Part shown: positions 48,993-62,030 of the stretch, piece by piece | Layout of the letters: every line of letters starts with the position of its first letter | Numbering within the stretch: the first letter of the stretch is position 1 | Assembly: GCF_013003965.1 (NCBI RefSeq) | Contig: NZ_CP053069.1 | Span: forward strand, 961,419-1,025,418 | Reading direction: 5' to 3' | Length of the DNA: 64,000 bases | From: Usitatibacter rugosus | Lineage (GTDB): Bacteria; Pseudomonadota; Gammaproteobacteria; Burkholderiales; Usitatibacteraceae | Notes under the pieces: generated by a model | Seen by the model: the letters and a program-made list of their open reading frames with translations, nothing else | The model's database searches: none | What the model was told of the DNA's origin: nothing | Made by a program: the position numbers and the translations under genes

Positions 48993-49634
48993 ATGCGAGC
49001 CGCCATCCTCATCTATCCCGGGACCGAGCCGATCGACCTCGCCACGTATGGCGTGCTCTCGATGGCGCGCCGGGTCGAGCCCGGAATCTCGATGTACCTG
49101 GTGGCCGAGAGGGCGGGGCCGGTGACGCTCGCGAACGGGCTGACCGTGATGGCGAACCACGGCTACGCCGACGCGCCGCCGGCCCAGGTTCTCGTGGTGA
49201 CGGGAGGGCCGGGCTGGACCCGCGAAGCGAGCCATCCGCCCACTCTGGAATTCATCCGCCGGTTCAGCCGCGCGACGCCCGTGGCCGCGGTGTGCACCGG
49301 GGGGATGATCCTCGCCGCGAGCGGCGTGCTCGACGGCCACGCCGCGACAACCAAGCGCGAGGTGACGGGGACGGAGGTTCCGCCGCTCACCCTCCTGCGC
49401 GAGCGTTATCCCGCGATCCGGGCGCTGGACGCACGCCTCGTGGACGAGGGCCCCGTCCTGACCGGCGGCGGCGTCACGCTCTGCATCGACATGATGTTGT
49501 ACCTGCTGCACCGCTTCCATGGCGAGCGTGTCGCCGTGGAAACGGCGCGCATCCTCGAGTATTCCGCGGCGTTCGCGGCCAATGCGGAGCGCTTGCCGGA
49601 CGTCGTCGCGGCTCCGCCGAAGACGCGCCCATGA
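48993..49634 (+). CDS. DJ-1/PfpI-family (class I glutamine amidotransferase-like) protein
   Basis: The 213-residue protein has the DJ-1/PfpI core: MRAAILIYPGTEPIDLATYGVLSMA, VLVVTGGPGW and the nucleophile elbow VAAVCTGGMILAASGVLDGHAATTK (Cys about residue 101; cited in parts). It resembles the N-terminal sensing domain of GATase1-like AraC regulators and isonitrile hydratases, but has no HTH. Its stop overlaps the XRE-cupin start (ATGA), so it may process or sense the effector of that regulator. Confidence 0.87.
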   Translation: MRAAILIYPGTEPIDLATYGVLSMARRVEPGISMYLVAERAGPVTLANGLTVMANHGYADAPPAQVLVVTGGPGWTREASHPPTLEFIRRFSRATPVAAVCTGGMILAASGVLDGHAATTKREVTGTEVPPLTLLRERYPAIRALDARLVDEGPVLTGGGVTLCIDMMLYLLHRFHGERVAVETARILEYSAAFAANAERLPDVVAAPPKTRP

Positions 49635-50221
49635 CGCAGGCAGCGGAAGCGGATCCGCAGAAGGTGATCGGCACGCGCATCGCGGACCTGCGCACGCGCT
49701 CCGGCATGACGCTTGACCAGCTTGCTCAGCTCACCGGCTTCAGCAAGAGCTACCTCTCGAAGATCGAGAACTCGCACAAGGTCCCGCCGATCGGCTCGCT
49801 CTCGCGCATCGCCGCGGCGCTGAAGACCGACATGAGCGCGCTGCTCCACTCGCCGGCGCAGGGTGCGAGCCGTGGGCTGTCCGTGGTGCGCGCGAGCGAG
49901 CGCCGGCCGGTCGTGCGCGGCGGCACCGCCTTCGGCTACGACTACCAGAGCCTGGCCGGTGACCTGCCGGGCAAGAAGATGGATCCCTTCCTGTTCACAT
50001 TCCCCTCGGAGATCGACAAGTACGTCTTCTTCGAGCACGAGGGCGAGGAGTTCATGTACGTGCTGAAGGGCCGCGTCGAATGGCAGGCGGGAGGCCAGAA
50101 GCTGGTGCTCGAGACGGGCGACAGCATCTACTTCGATGCTCGCCTGCCGCACCGTGGGCGCAGCATTCACGGCGAGGCGATCGCGATCGTCGTGACGTAC
50201 AGCCCGCAGGCGAAGGACTAG
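49631..50221 (+). CDS. XRE-family regulator with C-terminal cupin domain
   Basis: The 196-residue protein has an HTH_3 domain at about 13-68 (IADLRTRSGMTLDQLAQLTGFSKSYLSKIENS, cited in part) and a cupin at about 120-190 (FFEHEGEEFMYVLKGRVEWQAGGQKLVLETGDSIYFDARLPHRG, cited in part). Such regulators sense small metabolites. It is coupled to the DJ-1-like gene and may control the divergent dctP/metallo-hydrolase pair. It converges with the S9 peptidase gene, the two stops sharing the palindrome CTAG (50218-50221). Confidence 0.9.
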   Translation: MTQAAEADPQKVIGTRIADLRTRSGMTLDQLAQLTGFSKSYLSKIENSHKVPPIGSLSRIAAALKTDMSALLHSPAQGASRGLSVVRASERRPVVRGGTAFGYDYQSLAGDLPGKKMDPFLFTFPSEIDKYVFFEHEGEEFMYVLKGRVEWQAGGQKLVLETGDSIYFDARLPHRGRSIHGEAIAIVVTYSPQAKD

Positions 50222-52152
50222 TTGGCCGGCTTGAGGTGCTTCGCGAGGAAGGCCTCGACGGCCTTGTAGTAGGCGGCGACGTTCTCCGGGTTGCGGAAGC
50301 CATGCCCCTCGCCTTCCATCACGATCCACTCCGGTGATTTCCCCGCCGCACGCAGGGCCGAGAGCATCTTCGTCCCGTGCTCGATGGGCACGCGCCGGTC
50401 GGATGCGCCGTAGGCCATCAGTACGGGCGCGGTGATCTTCGCGGCCTGCCTCGCCGGCGAGGCTTTCTCCAGCCGTTCGCGGTCGCGCGTGACATCGCCC
50501 ACCGCATCCTGCTGGATGTAGCGCGCGTAGTCGGAGTCGGAGTAGTCGCTCCAGGTCGCCGTGAGCATGAGGATGAGGTCAGTCACACCGACGTAGTTCA
50601 CCGCGCACCGGTAGAGGTCCGGTGTCTTGGCCACACCCATCATCGCGGCGTAGCCCCCGTAGCTCGCGCCGTAGATGCAGACGCGCTTGGGATCGGCGAT
50701 GCCCTGCGCGATCGCCCACTGCACGCCGTCGGTGAGGTCGTCTTGCATCGCCAGGCCCCACTGGCCCAAGCCGCCCTGGAAGTGCTTCCAGCCGTAGCCC
50801 GTCGAGCCGCGGAAGTTGGGCGAGAGCACTGCGTAGCCGCGCGACGCGAAGAACTGTGTCTCGGGGTCGAACATCCCGGTCGATCCGTGGACGTACGGCC
50901 CGCCGTGCACGTTCACGATCAGCGGCAGGCCCTTGCCGTCCGACCCGCGCGGGAGCGTGAGGTACGCCGGGATCTCCAGGCCGTCGCGCGCCTTGTAGCG
51001 CACCGCCCGCGTGTGCGACATCTCCGCGCTCTTGATCCACGGCGAGCGGTCCGCCAGCCACTCGAGTTTCCCGGACGTTGCGTCGAAGTAGTAGAAGGCG
51101 CCCGGGGAGACATCCGAGCGCGACTGGACGATGAAGTGCTTGCGGTCACGCGACCACGAGAGGTCGTTGACCGTGCCGGGCATCGCCTTGTCCATGGCCT
51201 CCTGCACGCGGCGGATCGCGGGATCGAACCACGCGGTGCCGGGAACATCATCGGCGTAGCTGACCCCAACGGGCGTGCCCTGGTCGAAGCGGATGCGCCG
51301 CAGGTCCACGCGCGGGTGCTCGGCGATCGGCTCGGCGGCGAGCTTCGTCTCCGGAGACCAGCGATAGAGCGCCGCCTTGTCGCGCCCGGAATCGACGCTC
51401 ACGATCAGCCCGTCGCCGTCGATCGCGACCGGCGTGCGCCCGGCGCTCAGTGCCTCTTCCTCGGAGACCTTCACCCACGGCTTGCCGGCCCCGCTGCGAT
51501 ACCACGACGTAACCGACTTCTCGCGGCCGACGACGATCGCGCGGGCCACGCCGTTGTCGTCCACGAGCCAGCGCTCCCCTTCGCCGCCCTCCGGCTTGTC
51601 GAGGCTGAGGGGCGTCGATTGCCCGTTGCGCGTGTTCACTCGCCGCAATCCGCCGGCGGCGACGCGCGAGCGTTCCGGGCGGAACTGCTGGAGGATGACG
51701 TCGTCACCTTCGCCGGGGAGCATGCGCACGGGGATTTCCCACGCCGCGGTGGGGAGATCCATGCGCAGCAAGCGGCCCCGTTCGGCGAGGCGATACGGCT
51801 GGTTGCCGTCGCGGTCGATCGCGATCAGGTCGCCGCCGCGAAAGTTGGCGTCGCGGTCGTTGAGCGTTCCGGTCCGCAGGAGCAGGCGCTTGCTGCTGAC
51901 CCAGTCGAACGCAACGACGTCGACGTCCTCGAAGGATGTGACCGGCGTGGCCTTGCGGCTGCCGAGGTCGAGCAGGACGAGGTTCTGGCGGCCGTTCACC
52001 GGGGCCAGCGCGGCGACGACGGAGCCGTCCGGGGCCAGCACCATGGCCGAGTACTGCGGAAGGCGGAACAGCGATTCGATCGAGGGCGGCTCGGCGGCAG
52101 AGGCGCTGGCCGCGAGGCCGGCAACCAGCGCGGCGGCGAGCCGCCGGATCAC
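50218..52152 (-). CDS. Exported S9-family prolyl oligopeptidase-like peptidase
   Basis: The 644-residue protein has a signal peptide ([21 protein letters not shown] read from GTG 52152), a beta-propeller-like region of about 30-390 and a catalytic alpha/beta-hydrolase domain. The triad is Ser497 in [11 protein letters not shown], Asp in YGASDRRVP and His in EGEGHGFRN. It probably cleaves dipeptides or oligopeptides in the periplasm. The GTG overlaps the queF stop (GTGA); the longer in-frame ATG at 52209 would place charged residues before the signal and is less likely. Confidence 0.9.
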   Translation of the reverse strand: MIRRLAAALVAGLAASASAAEPPSIESLFRLPQYSAMVLAPDGSVVAALAPVNGRQNLVLLDLGSRKATPVTSFEDVDVVAFDWVSSKRLLLRTGTLNDRDANFRGGDLIAIDRDGNQPYRLAERGRLLRMDLPTAAWEIPVRMLPGEGDDVILQQFRPERSRVAAGGLRRVNTRNGQSTPLSLDKPEGGEGERWLVDDNGVARAIVVGREKSVTSWYRSGAGKPWVKVSEEEALSAGRTPVAIDGDGLIVSVDSGRDKAALYRWSPETKLAAEPIAEHPRVDLRRIRFDQGTPVGVSYADDVPGTAWFDPAIRRVQEAMDKAMPGTVNDLSWSRDRKHFIVQSRSDVSPGAFYYFDATSGKLEWLADRSPWIKSAEMSHTRAVRYKARDGLEIPAYLTLPRGSDGKGLPLIVNVHGGPYVHGSTGMFDPETQFFASRGYAVLSPNFRGSTGYGWKHFQGGLGQWGLAMQDDLTDGVQWAIAQGIADPKRVCIYGASYGGYAAMMGVAKTPDLYRCAVNYVGVTDLILMLTATWSDYSDSDYARYIQQDAVGDVTRDRERLEKASPARQAAKITAPVLMAYGASDRRVPIEHGTKMLSALRAAGKSPEWIVMEGEGHGFRNPENVAAYYKAVEAFLAKHLKPAN

Positions 52153-52571
52153 GTCGAGCGCTCCGGGGCGGACCCGTCGCCGGTCCACGCCGGCTCCTTT
52201 CCTTTCCACCCGGCCTTGCTATGCTCCGCGACCACGGTCGTGAAGATGCCGCCGCGAACGTAGAAACGCCCGGTGAGGCGCATGAAGCGCGGCGAGAGTG
52301 CCTTCACCAGGTCGTCGAGGATCCGGTTGGTCACGGCCTCGTGGAAAGCCCCCTCGTTGCGGAACGACCAGATGTAGAGCTTGAGGCTCTTCAGCTCGAC
52401 GCATTTCCTGTCCGGGATGTAGTCCAGGAAAAGGGTCGCGAAGTCCGGTTGCCCGGTTTTCGGGCACAGGCAGGTGAACTCCGGAATGCGCATGTGGATG
52501 GCGAAATCGCGCTCCCCATTCGGACTCGGGAACGTGTCAAGCACTTTCGACGGGGCGGGTTTCGCGGGCAT
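52149..52571 (-). CDS. queF: NADPH-dependent 7-cyano-7-deazaguanine reductase
   Basis: The 140-residue enzyme reduces preQ0 to preQ1 for queuosine tRNA modification. It is the short unimodular type, with the catalytic Cys36 and Asp43 in [16 protein letters not shown] and [25 protein letters not shown] (cited in part). It shares a 76-bp divergent region with smc; I looked for a preQ1 riboswitch there and saw none convincing. Coupling to a secreted peptidase gene by GTGA overlap is unexplained. Confidence 0.95.
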   Translation of the reverse strand: MPAKPAPSKVLDTFPSPNGERDFAIHMRIPEFTCLCPKTGQPDFATLFLDYIPDRKCVELKSLKLYIWSFRNEGAFHEAVTNRILDDLVKALSPRFMRLTGRFYVRGGIFTTVVAEHSKAGWKGKEPAWTGDGSAPERST

Positions 52572-52647
52572 TGGGATCGGGGAATCAAACCGGTAAAATC
52601 GACATTCTAAACAAGCGGCAATCGTTGTCTTTGAAAGGCACCAGGCT

Positions 52648-55600
52648 TTGAGACTCACCTCCGTCAAGCTCGCCGGCTTCAAATCCTTCGTCGACCCCAC
52701 CACTATCGCCGTCCCCGGGCAGCTCGTCGGTGTCGTCGGCCCCAATGGCTGCGGCAAGTCCAACGTCATCGATGCGGTGCGCTGGGTCCTGGGCGAAACC
52801 AGTGCCAAGCAGCTTCGCGGCGAGCACATGCACGACGTGATCTTCAACGGCTCCGCGGAAAGGAAGCCCGTGGGCCGCGCCTCCGTCGAGCTCGTGTTCG
52901 ACAACTCGCTCGGCCGCGTGGGGGGTGCCTGGGCGCAGTACACCGAGATCAGCGTGAAGCGCGTGCTCTCGCGCGACGGCGACAGCAACTACTACATCAA
53001 CGGCCAGCACGTCCGCCGCCGCGACGTGCAGGACATCTTCCTCGGCACCGGCCTCGGCCCCCGCGCGTACTCGATCATCGAGCAGGGCATGATCTCGCGC
53101 GTCATCACCTCCAAGCCGGAGGAGCTGCGCGTGTTCCTCGAGGAGGCCGCGGGCGTGTCGAAGTATCGCGAGCGCCGCCGCGAGACGGAGCTGCGGCTCG
53201 AGGACACGAGGGAGAACCTCTCCCGCGTGGGCGACATCCAGGCCGAGCTGGAGACGCAGGTCGGGCACCTGGCCCAGCAGGCAGAAGTCGCCGGCAAGTA
53301 CAACGAGCTGCAGACCCAGCTCGCGCTGAACCACAACTTGCTGACCTTCACGCGCCTTCGCGAAGCGGATACGGCGAAGACCCGCTATGGCAACGAGGTG
53401 CAGAAGGTCACCGTCGCACTGGAAGCGGAGACGGCCAAGCTGCGCGAGAACGAGCGCGCGCTGGAGGACCTGCGCCACAAGCATTACCAGGAAACCGATC
53501 ACCTCTCGCAGCTCCAGGGCAACCTCTACGCGGCCAACGCCGACGTCCAGTCGCTGGAGCAGGAGATCGCGTTCCTCGGCGAGAACCGCCGCCGCATGAC
53601 CGTGCAGCTGGATGGCCTCGCCACCGAGATCGGCGAAGTGGAGCGCCGCATCTCCGAAGCCCACGGCGAGCGCGATCGCTTCCAGTCCGATTCCGAACGC
53701 GCCCGTGCCGCGATCGGCGAGCGTGCCGCGGATGTCGAGCGTGCCCGCGCCGCGCTGCCCGCCGCCGAGGAGGCCGCGCGCACCGCCACCGCCAACGTGA
53801 AATCCGCGGGAACCGAGATGTCCGCCGCCGAGCAGGCGCAGGGCATCGAGGAGTCGCGCGAGTCGCACGCGCTGAAGATCCTCTCGCAGCTCGAGGCGCG
53901 GAAGAACCGCCTCAAGCAGGAGAACATGGCGCTGGTTTTCCCGGAGCCCGAGAAGCTGGCCGGCCTCGAGCGCGAGCGCGATTCGCTTCGCGAAAAGGTC
54001 TCCGGTCTCGAGACGCAGCAGAAGGATGCCGAAGGGCGCCTCCCCGCGCTGGAAGACGAGCGCCGCGCTGCCGTCACCACGCTGCAGGAGAAGACGCGCG
54101 AGGTCGCCAACCTCGAAGCCGCACTGAAGGCCCTCGAGTCGCAGCAGGCCAAGCTCGACAACAACTCCAAGCTCGCCGACTGGGCCAGGCAACACGCGCT
54201 GGATCGCTCCGAGCGCCTCTGGCAGGCGATGCACGTGGAAGCCGGCTGGGACGACGCGGTAGAAGCCGCGCTGGGCGTGCGCCTGAACGCCGCTCGCCTG
54301 TCCGACGAAAGCAACCTCTCGTCGCTGCTGCGCGATGCGCCCCCGGGCAACTTCGCGGTCTTCATCGAGCGCGGCGTGCCGGACATCGCTTCGGCTTCGT
54401 CGCACCTTCGCCCGCTCTCTTCCGTGGTCACGAGCACGCGTCCCGGCGTGCTCGCGTACGTGAAGGAAGCGCTGGGCAACGTCTTCATCCTTCCCGACGG
54501 CGAGGAAGGCCTGGCGCTCGCCAAGGTGCTGCCGCCCGGAGGCCTGCTGGTCTCGAAGGCCGGCCACCTCTTCGGCCGCCAGGGCGTGGTGTTCCACGGC
54601 CCGCAGTCCGAGCTGCACGGCGTGTTGCAGCGCCAGCGCGAGATCGAGGACCTGCAGGGCCGCATTCCGGCGCAGGTGCGCAGCCGCGCGGAGGTCGACG
54701 AGCGCCTGAAGGCCCTCGAGATCGAGCTGCGCGAAGGCCAGGACAACGCCCGGCGCGTGCGCGAGGAGCTGCAGCGCGCCCGCCAGCAGGACCACGACCT
54801 CGAGGTCGAATATCTCAAGCTCTCGCAGAGCTCCAAGCAAGCAGAAGCGCGCCGCGAGGCGATCCGCGTCGAGCTCTCCGAGATCGAGAAGCAGGAAGAG
54901 GGCGAGAAGCTGGAGATGAGCGAGGCGCAGCACGCCCTCCAGCGCGGCTCCGAGGCGATCGAGACGATCGTCCAGCGGCTGCAGGCGCTCGAGGAGAGCG
55001 CCCGCGACGCGCAGTCGGCCCTCGATACGGCACGCGCGGGCATCCTCGCCGCGGAACGCGCCCACCAGGAAGCGCAGTACACCGAGCGCAGCGCCACCGA
55101 CAAGGCGGCCTCGCAGGGCCAGCTCGCCGTATCGCTCGGCGAGCGCCTGTCCGCGCTCGGCATGAACAAGGCCAAGGTCAGCGAGGAGCTGGGCGCGCTG
55201 GAGGAAGGCAACGTCCGCGAGCGCCTGCAAGGGGCTCTGCAGGTGAAGAGCGAGCGCGAGCGCATCCTCGCCGACGCCCGCTCGGGCCTGGAGCACCTGG
55301 CCGACGAGCTGCGCAGCCTCGAGGAAGGACGCCTGTCGGTCGAGCAGAACCTCAATCCGATGCGCGAGCGCATCACCGAGCTCAAGCTGAAGGAGCAGGA
55401 AGCCGTCACCAACGCCGAGCAGTACGCCACGCAGCTCCAGGAAGCGGGCGTCACGCGCGAGGAGATGGCCGAGCAGATCGAGAAGCGCGTGGGTTCCCGC
55501 ACCATGCAAGCGGAGATCACGCGCCTTACCGAGGAGATCGCGGCGCTGGGCCCGGTCAACCTCGCCGCGCTGCAGGAGCTGGAGACCGCGCGCGATCGCA

Positions 55601-56169
55601 AGGGCTTCCTCGACGCGCAGGCCACAGACCTCTTCCAGGCGGTCGAGACGCTCGAGGCGGCCATCAAGCGCATCGACCGCGAGACGCGCGAGATGCTGCA
55701 GTCCACGTTCGACATCGTGAGCGCCAATTTCACCGAGATGTTCCCGGCGCTCTTCGGCGGCGGCCAGGCGAGCCTGAAGCTCACGGGCGAGGAGATCCTC
55801 GACGCGGGCGTGCAGGTCTTCGCTCAGCCCCCGGGCAAGAAGAACGCCTCGATCCAGCTCCTGTCGGGCGGCGAGAAGGCCCTCACGGCGATCGCGCTCG
55901 TGTTCTCGCTCTTCAAGCTGAACCCCGCGCCCTTCTGCCTGCTGGACGAGGTGGACGCGCCGCTGGACGACCCGAACACCGTGCGCTTCTGCGAGCTGGT
56001 GAAGCAGATGTCGGCGCAGACGCAGTTCCTCTTCATCACGCACAACAAGATCACGATGGAGCTGGGCGAGCAGCTGGTCGGCGTCACCATGCAGGAACCC
56101 GGCGTGTCGCGTATCGTCGAAGTCGATATCGAGGCCGCCATGGAATTTGCTCGCAAACAGGCCGCATGA
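52648..56169 (+). CDS. smc: Chromosome partition protein Smc
   Basis: The 1173-residue condensin ATPase begins [19 protein letters not shown], with Walker [10 protein letters not shown] (31-39). Long coiled coils flank a hinge at about 510-660 ([25 protein letters not shown]). The C-terminal head has the ABC signature [17 protein letters not shown] and Walker [15 protein letters not shown]. The start codon is TTG at 52648, with AAAGG at 52634-52638 as the ribosome-binding site; no upstream ATG/GTG fits. It works with ScpA/ScpB encoded at 16-18 kb. Confidence 0.97.
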   Translation: MRLTSVKLAGFKSFVDPTTIAVPGQLVGVVGPNGCGKSNVIDAVRWVLGETSAKQLRGEHMHDVIFNGSAERKPVGRASVELVFDNSLGRVGGAWAQYTEISVKRVLSRDGDSNYYINGQHVRRRDVQDIFLGTGLGPRAYSIIEQGMISRVITSKPEELRVFLEEAAGVSKYRERRRETELRLEDTRENLSRVGDIQAELETQVGHLAQQAEVAGKYNELQTQLALNHNLLTFTRLREADTAKTRYGNEVQKVTVALEAETAKLRENERALEDLRHKHYQETDHLSQLQGNLYAANADVQSLEQEIAFLGENRRRMTVQLDGLATEIGEVERRISEAHGERDRFQSDSERARAAIGERAADVERARAALPAAEEAARTATANVKSAGTEMSAAEQAQGIEESRESHALKILSQLEARKNRLKQENMALVFPEPEKLAGLERERDSLREKVSGLETQQKDAEGRLPALEDERRAAVTTLQEKTREVANLEAALKALESQQAKLDNNSKLADWARQHALDRSERLWQAMHVEAGWDDAVEAALGVRLNAARLSDESNLSSLLRDAPPGNFAVFIERGVPDIASASSHLRPLSSVVTSTRPGVLAYVKEALGNVFILPDGEEGLALAKVLPPGGLLVSKAGHLFGRQGVVFHGPQSELHGVLQRQREIEDLQGRIPAQVRSRAEVDERLKALEIELREGQDNARRVREELQRARQQDHDLEVEYLKLSQSSKQAEARREAIRVELSEIEKQEEGEKLEMSEAQHALQRGSEAIETIVQRLQALEESARDAQSALDTARAGILAAERAHQEAQYTERSATDKAASQGQLAVSLGERLSALGMNKAKVSEELGALEEGNVRERLQGALQVKSERERILADARSGLEHLADELRSLEEGRLSVEQNLNPMRERITELKLKEQEAVTNAEQYATQLQEAGVTREEMAEQIEKRVGSRTMQAEITRLTEEIAALGPVNLAALQELETARDRKGFLDAQATDLFQAVETLEAAIKRIDRETREMLQSTFDIVSANFTEMFPALFGGGQASLKLTGEEILDAGVQVFAQPPGKKNASIQLLSGGEKALTAIALVFSLFKLNPAPFCLLDEVDAPLDDPNTVRFCELVKQMSAQTQFLFITHNKITMELGEQLVGVTMQEPGVSRIVEVDIEAAMEFARKQAA

Positions 56170-56173
56170 AAAA

Positions 56174-56200
56174 CCCGGGTCAGAGTCGACTTTCCATCGA
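56174..56200. repeat. Single-arm REP-like sequence between smc and zipA
   Basis: CCCGGGTCAGAGTCGACTTT follows the smc stop and runs almost into the zipA ATG. It has the GGGTCAG core of the elements at 21767 and 26572 but no inverted partner. Confidence 0.6.
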
Positions 56201-57322
56201 ATGAGTGATCTCCAGATCGCGTTAGGTGCCCTCGGCCTGTGCTTCATCGCAGGCGTGGTGGTCTACAACACGATCGTCGAGCGCCGCGCACGCCAGCGCG
56301 CCGAGCGCGCCTTCGGAACGCAGGCTCCCGATGTGCTGCTGGATGCCGGCGCCATCGCCCCGGCCCCGCGCCGCGAGCCGACGATGGGCGCCATGCCTAC
56401 GGTCGACCGCACCGAGCCCCAGATGGGCCGCATCGAGGACGTGAGCGCCCCGCGTGGGACCGCCCCGCGCGTCGATGACGACGACGTCGACATCGCCCAC
56501 GCCCCGGGCGGCGCCGATTCCATGGTCTCGAGCCGCATCGACACGGTCGCCGTCGTCCTCGCCGACGATCCGGTGCGCCGCGAGACGCTGGAGCCCCTCC
56601 TGAACGCGCTCGAAGCCCACACCACGCCGGTCCTGATGGAGGGCATCGTCGAGGAGCAGTGGCGCCCGATCGACGCCACAGGCAAGGGAAGCTGGCGCGA
56701 GCTTCGCGCCGGGCTGCAGCTCGCCTCGCGCAGCGGCCCCGTGACCGAGGACGAAATCGCCGGCTTCAACGAGACGATTGCGAGCTTCGCCGCATCGGTC
56801 GGCGGCGTCTCGCAGCGCGAGTCGCCCGCGGCCGCCGCGCAGCGCGCGCGCGACCTCGACACTTTCTGCGCCGACGCGGACATCGAGGTGGCGGTGAACG
56901 TGGTCGGCCAGTACGGCGCCACCTTCGCGCTCGCCAAGGTGAAGTCCGTTGCGCTCGAGCACGGCCTCTCGGAGACCGGCGACGGCGACCTCGTGAGCTT
57001 CGCCCGCGACGGAACGCCCGCGTATTCCATCCGCCGCTTCGACCGCGACGGCGAGCGGCACGACGCCAACTACACCAGCGGCCTCACCTTCGGCATCGAC
57101 GTCCCGCACGTTTCCGACCCGGGCGCCGCGTTCGACGAGATGGTGGCGCTCGCCAACACCTGCGCCACGACGCTGGGCGGCGAGCTGGTGGACGACAACC
57201 GCAAGCCCCTGAGTGCCGCCGGCCTCGCGGCGATCCGCCGCAGCCTCGAGACCGTCTTCCGCGACATGGAAGCCCACGGCATTCCCGCCGGCAGCGCGCT
57301 CGCGCGCCGGCTCTTCACCTAG
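56201..57322 (+). CDS. zipA: Cell division protein ZipA-like
   Basis: The 373-residue protein has an N-terminal membrane anchor (LQIALGALGLCFIAGVVVYNTIV, cited in part), a charged Pro/Asp linker and a C-terminal ZipA FtsZ-binding domain at about 210-365 (RARDLDTFCADADIEVAVNVVG, YTSGLTFGIDVPHVSDP). The order smc-zipA-ligA is typical of beta- and gammaproteobacteria. The region just before the ATG is the REP-like sequence and contains no clear ribosome-binding site, so translation may lean on read-through from smc or be weak. Confidence 0.88.
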   Translation: MSDLQIALGALGLCFIAGVVVYNTIVERRARQRAERAFGTQAPDVLLDAGAIAPAPRREPTMGAMPTVDRTEPQMGRIEDVSAPRGTAPRVDDDDVDIAHAPGGADSMVSSRIDTVAVVLADDPVRRETLEPLLNALEAHTTPVLMEGIVEEQWRPIDATGKGSWRELRAGLQLASRSGPVTEDEIAGFNETIASFAASVGGVSQRESPAAAAQRARDLDTFCADADIEVAVNVVGQYGATFALAKVKSVALEHGLSETGDGDLVSFARDGTPAYSIRRFDRDGERHDANYTSGLTFGIDVPHVSDPGAAFDEMVALANTCATTLGGELVDDNRKPLSAAGLAAIRRSLETVFRDMEAHGIPAGSALARRLFT

Positions 57323-60221
<2,899 letters not shown>

Positions 60222-60225
<4 letters not shown>

Positions 60226-60764
60226 ATCAGCGCGACGCCCAACGCCTGCTGGACGAGGCGGACCTGATCTGTCCGGCGGACGTTGTGAAGAGCTCCGTCG
60301 AGCGCCTCGCGGGCGAGATCACCACGAAGCTGAAGGGCGAGTTCCCCGTCGTGCTCTCCGTGATGGGCGGGGCCGCGGTCTTCACCGGCCACCTGCTGCC
60401 GCTGCTCGTCTTTCCGCTCGAGTTCGGCGCCATCGAGGTCACGCGCTACAACAACGACACGCAAGGCCGCGACATCCACTGGAGCCTGCCGCCGCGCGAC
60501 AACGTGCGCGGGCGCGTCGTGCTCGTCGTGGACGACATCCTCGACCAGGGCATCACGCTCGCCGCCATTCGCGACAAGCTGCTCGAGATGGGCGCCAAGC
60601 ACGTGTGGAGCGCCGTCTTCGCCGACAAGGCGCTCGGGCACGAGAAGCCCATCGCCGCCGACTTCGTCGGCGTCACCGTTCCCAACCGCTACGTCTTCGG
60701 CTTCGGCATGGATGCCTACGGCCTGTGGCGCAACCTCCCGGCGATCTACGCCCTGAAAGACTGA
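60222..60764 (+). CDS. hpt: Hypoxanthine-guanine phosphoribosyltransferase
   Basis: The 180-residue type I phosphoribosyltransferase has the PRPP-binding motif [18 protein letters not shown] and a substrate loop near [17 protein letters not shown]. It converts hypoxanthine or guanine plus PRPP into IMP or GMP. It overlaps galU by 4 bp and the next gene by one base (TGATG). The following gene encodes an enzyme that releases hypoxanthine, so the two steps are adjacent. Confidence 0.92.
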
Positions 60765-61513
60765 TGCTCGCCATCATCGGAGGCTCCGGCCTCACGCAGC
60801 TCGCCAACCTCGAGATCACGTCTCGCCAGATCGTGCGCACGCCCTACGGCGAGCCCTCGGGGCCGCTCACCTTCGGCCGCGTCGGCGGGCGCGACATCGC
60901 CTTCCTCGCGCGCCACGGCTATGCCCACACGCTCGCCCCGCACGAGATCAACTACCGCTCCAACATCTGGGCGCTGCACTCGCGCGGCGTGAAGTGCATC
61001 GCCGCCGTGTGCACCGTGGGTGGCATCACGCCCGCGCATCCGGCCGGCTCGCTCGCCGTGCCCGACCAGCTGATCGACTACACCTGGGGAAGGCGCTCGA
61101 CATTCTTCGAAGGCGCCGAGCAGCCGGTGACGCACATCGACTTCACGAATCCGTACGACGAGACGGCGCGCGAGATGTGCATCTCCGCCGCGCGCGACGC
61201 CGGGGTCGCGATCGTGCCGGGAGGAACCTATGCGGCGACGCAGGGTCCCCGACTGGAGACTCGCGCCGAGGTGGACCGCCTCGAACGCGACGGCGCCACG
61301 ATTGTAGGAATGACGGGGATGCCCGAGGCCGCGCTCGCCCGCGAGCTCGGCATGCAGTACGCGGTGATCGCCGTGGTGGTGAATTCGGCCGCGGGGCGGC
61401 GCGAGAGCGCCGGCGGCATCCAGCTGGAAGAACTTGGGAAAGTCATCGAGGAGACCATGTCGAAAGTCCGACTGATCGTTGCGAAGCTGGTGGAGCGCCA
61501 TGGCCGTTCGTGA
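60764..61513 (+). CDS. S-methyl-5'-thioinosine phosphorylase
   Basis: The 249-residue purine nucleoside phosphorylase-superfamily protein has IIGGSGL, PHEINYRSNIWAL, PGGTYAATQGPRLETRAE and GMTGMPEAALARELGM. In MTAP two Asp residues of an ATDYDCW motif bind adenine N6/N7. Here the corresponding triplet is Asn207-Ser208-Ala209 (VVNSAAGRR), the pattern of enzymes that prefer 6-oxopurines. It should release hypoxanthine and 5-methylthioribose-1-phosphate, feeding Hpt encoded just upstream. Confidence 0.88.
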   Translation: MLAIIGGSGLTQLANLEITSRQIVRTPYGEPSGPLTFGRVGGRDIAFLARHGYAHTLAPHEINYRSNIWALHSRGVKCIAAVCTVGGITPAHPAGSLAVPDQLIDYTWGRRSTFFEGAEQPVTHIDFTNPYDETAREMCISAARDAGVAIVPGGTYAATQGPRLETRAEVDRLERDGATIVGMTGMPEAALARELGMQYAVIAVVVNSAAGRRESAGGIQLEELGKVIEETMSKVRLIVAKLVERHGRS

Positions 61514-62030
61514 GGTGATCCGCATGGGGCATCCGACGCTGGCCCAGGTGGCCCAGGCCGTCACGAGCTTCGGCCCCGAGCTCCAGGCCTTGTTGCAGGA
61601 CATGAGGGACACGATGGCCGCGCAGAACGGTGCAGGCCTCGCCGCGCCGCAGATCAACGTGCCGGTTCGCGTGGTGATCTTCGGCGTGGAGAAGAACCCG
61701 CGCTATCCCGACGCGGAGGAAGTTCCGTTTACCATCCTCGTGAATCCGAAGATCGAGTTCCTGACGAAGGAGCTGGAGGAGGGCTGGGAGGGCTGCCTTT
61801 CGGTGCCCGGCCTGCGAGGCGTGGTGCCGCGGTTCACGAAGCTGCGCTACACGGGCTTCGACGAGAACGGCAAGCCGATCGATCGCGTGGCCGACGGCTT
61901 CCATGCGAGAGTGGTGCAGCATGAGTGCGATCATCTGGACGGCGTACTTTATCCGCAGCGCATGACCGACATGGCGCGCTTCGGCTTCACCGATGTGCTG
62001 TTTCCGGGAATGGAGGATTCCGATGAGTGA
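61500..62030 (+). CDS. def: Peptide deformylase
   Basis: The 176-residue iron/zinc enzyme removes the formyl group from nascent proteins. All three motifs are intact: GAGLAAPQ (44-51), EGCLSVPG (Cys99) and QHECDHLDG (His141, Glu142, His145). The ATG at 61500 lies within the 3' end of the phosphorylase gene (14-bp overlap). There is no fmt gene next to it, which is the more usual neighbour. Confidence 0.95.
   Translation: MAVREVIRMGHPTLAQVAQAVTSFGPELQALLQDMRDTMAAQNGAGLAAPQINVPVRVVIFGVEKNPRYPDAEEVPFTILVNPKIEFLTKELEEGWEGCLSVPGLRGVVPRFTKLRYTGFDENGKPIDRVADGFHARVVQHECDHLDGVLYPQRMTDMARFGFTDVLFPGMEDSDE

Noticed and set aside
52572-52647. Possible preQ1 riboswitch upstream of queF
   Set aside because: No stem followed by a conserved A-rich tail could be drawn in the 76 bp, and no terminator-like or ribosome-binding-site-masking helix is visible.
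52585-56247. A 1220-codon open frame on the minus strand opposite smc
   Set aside because: It mirrors the smc reading frame in GC-rich DNA, its translation is Leu/Arg/Ala/Asp-heavy without domains, and smc is unmistakable on the other strand.
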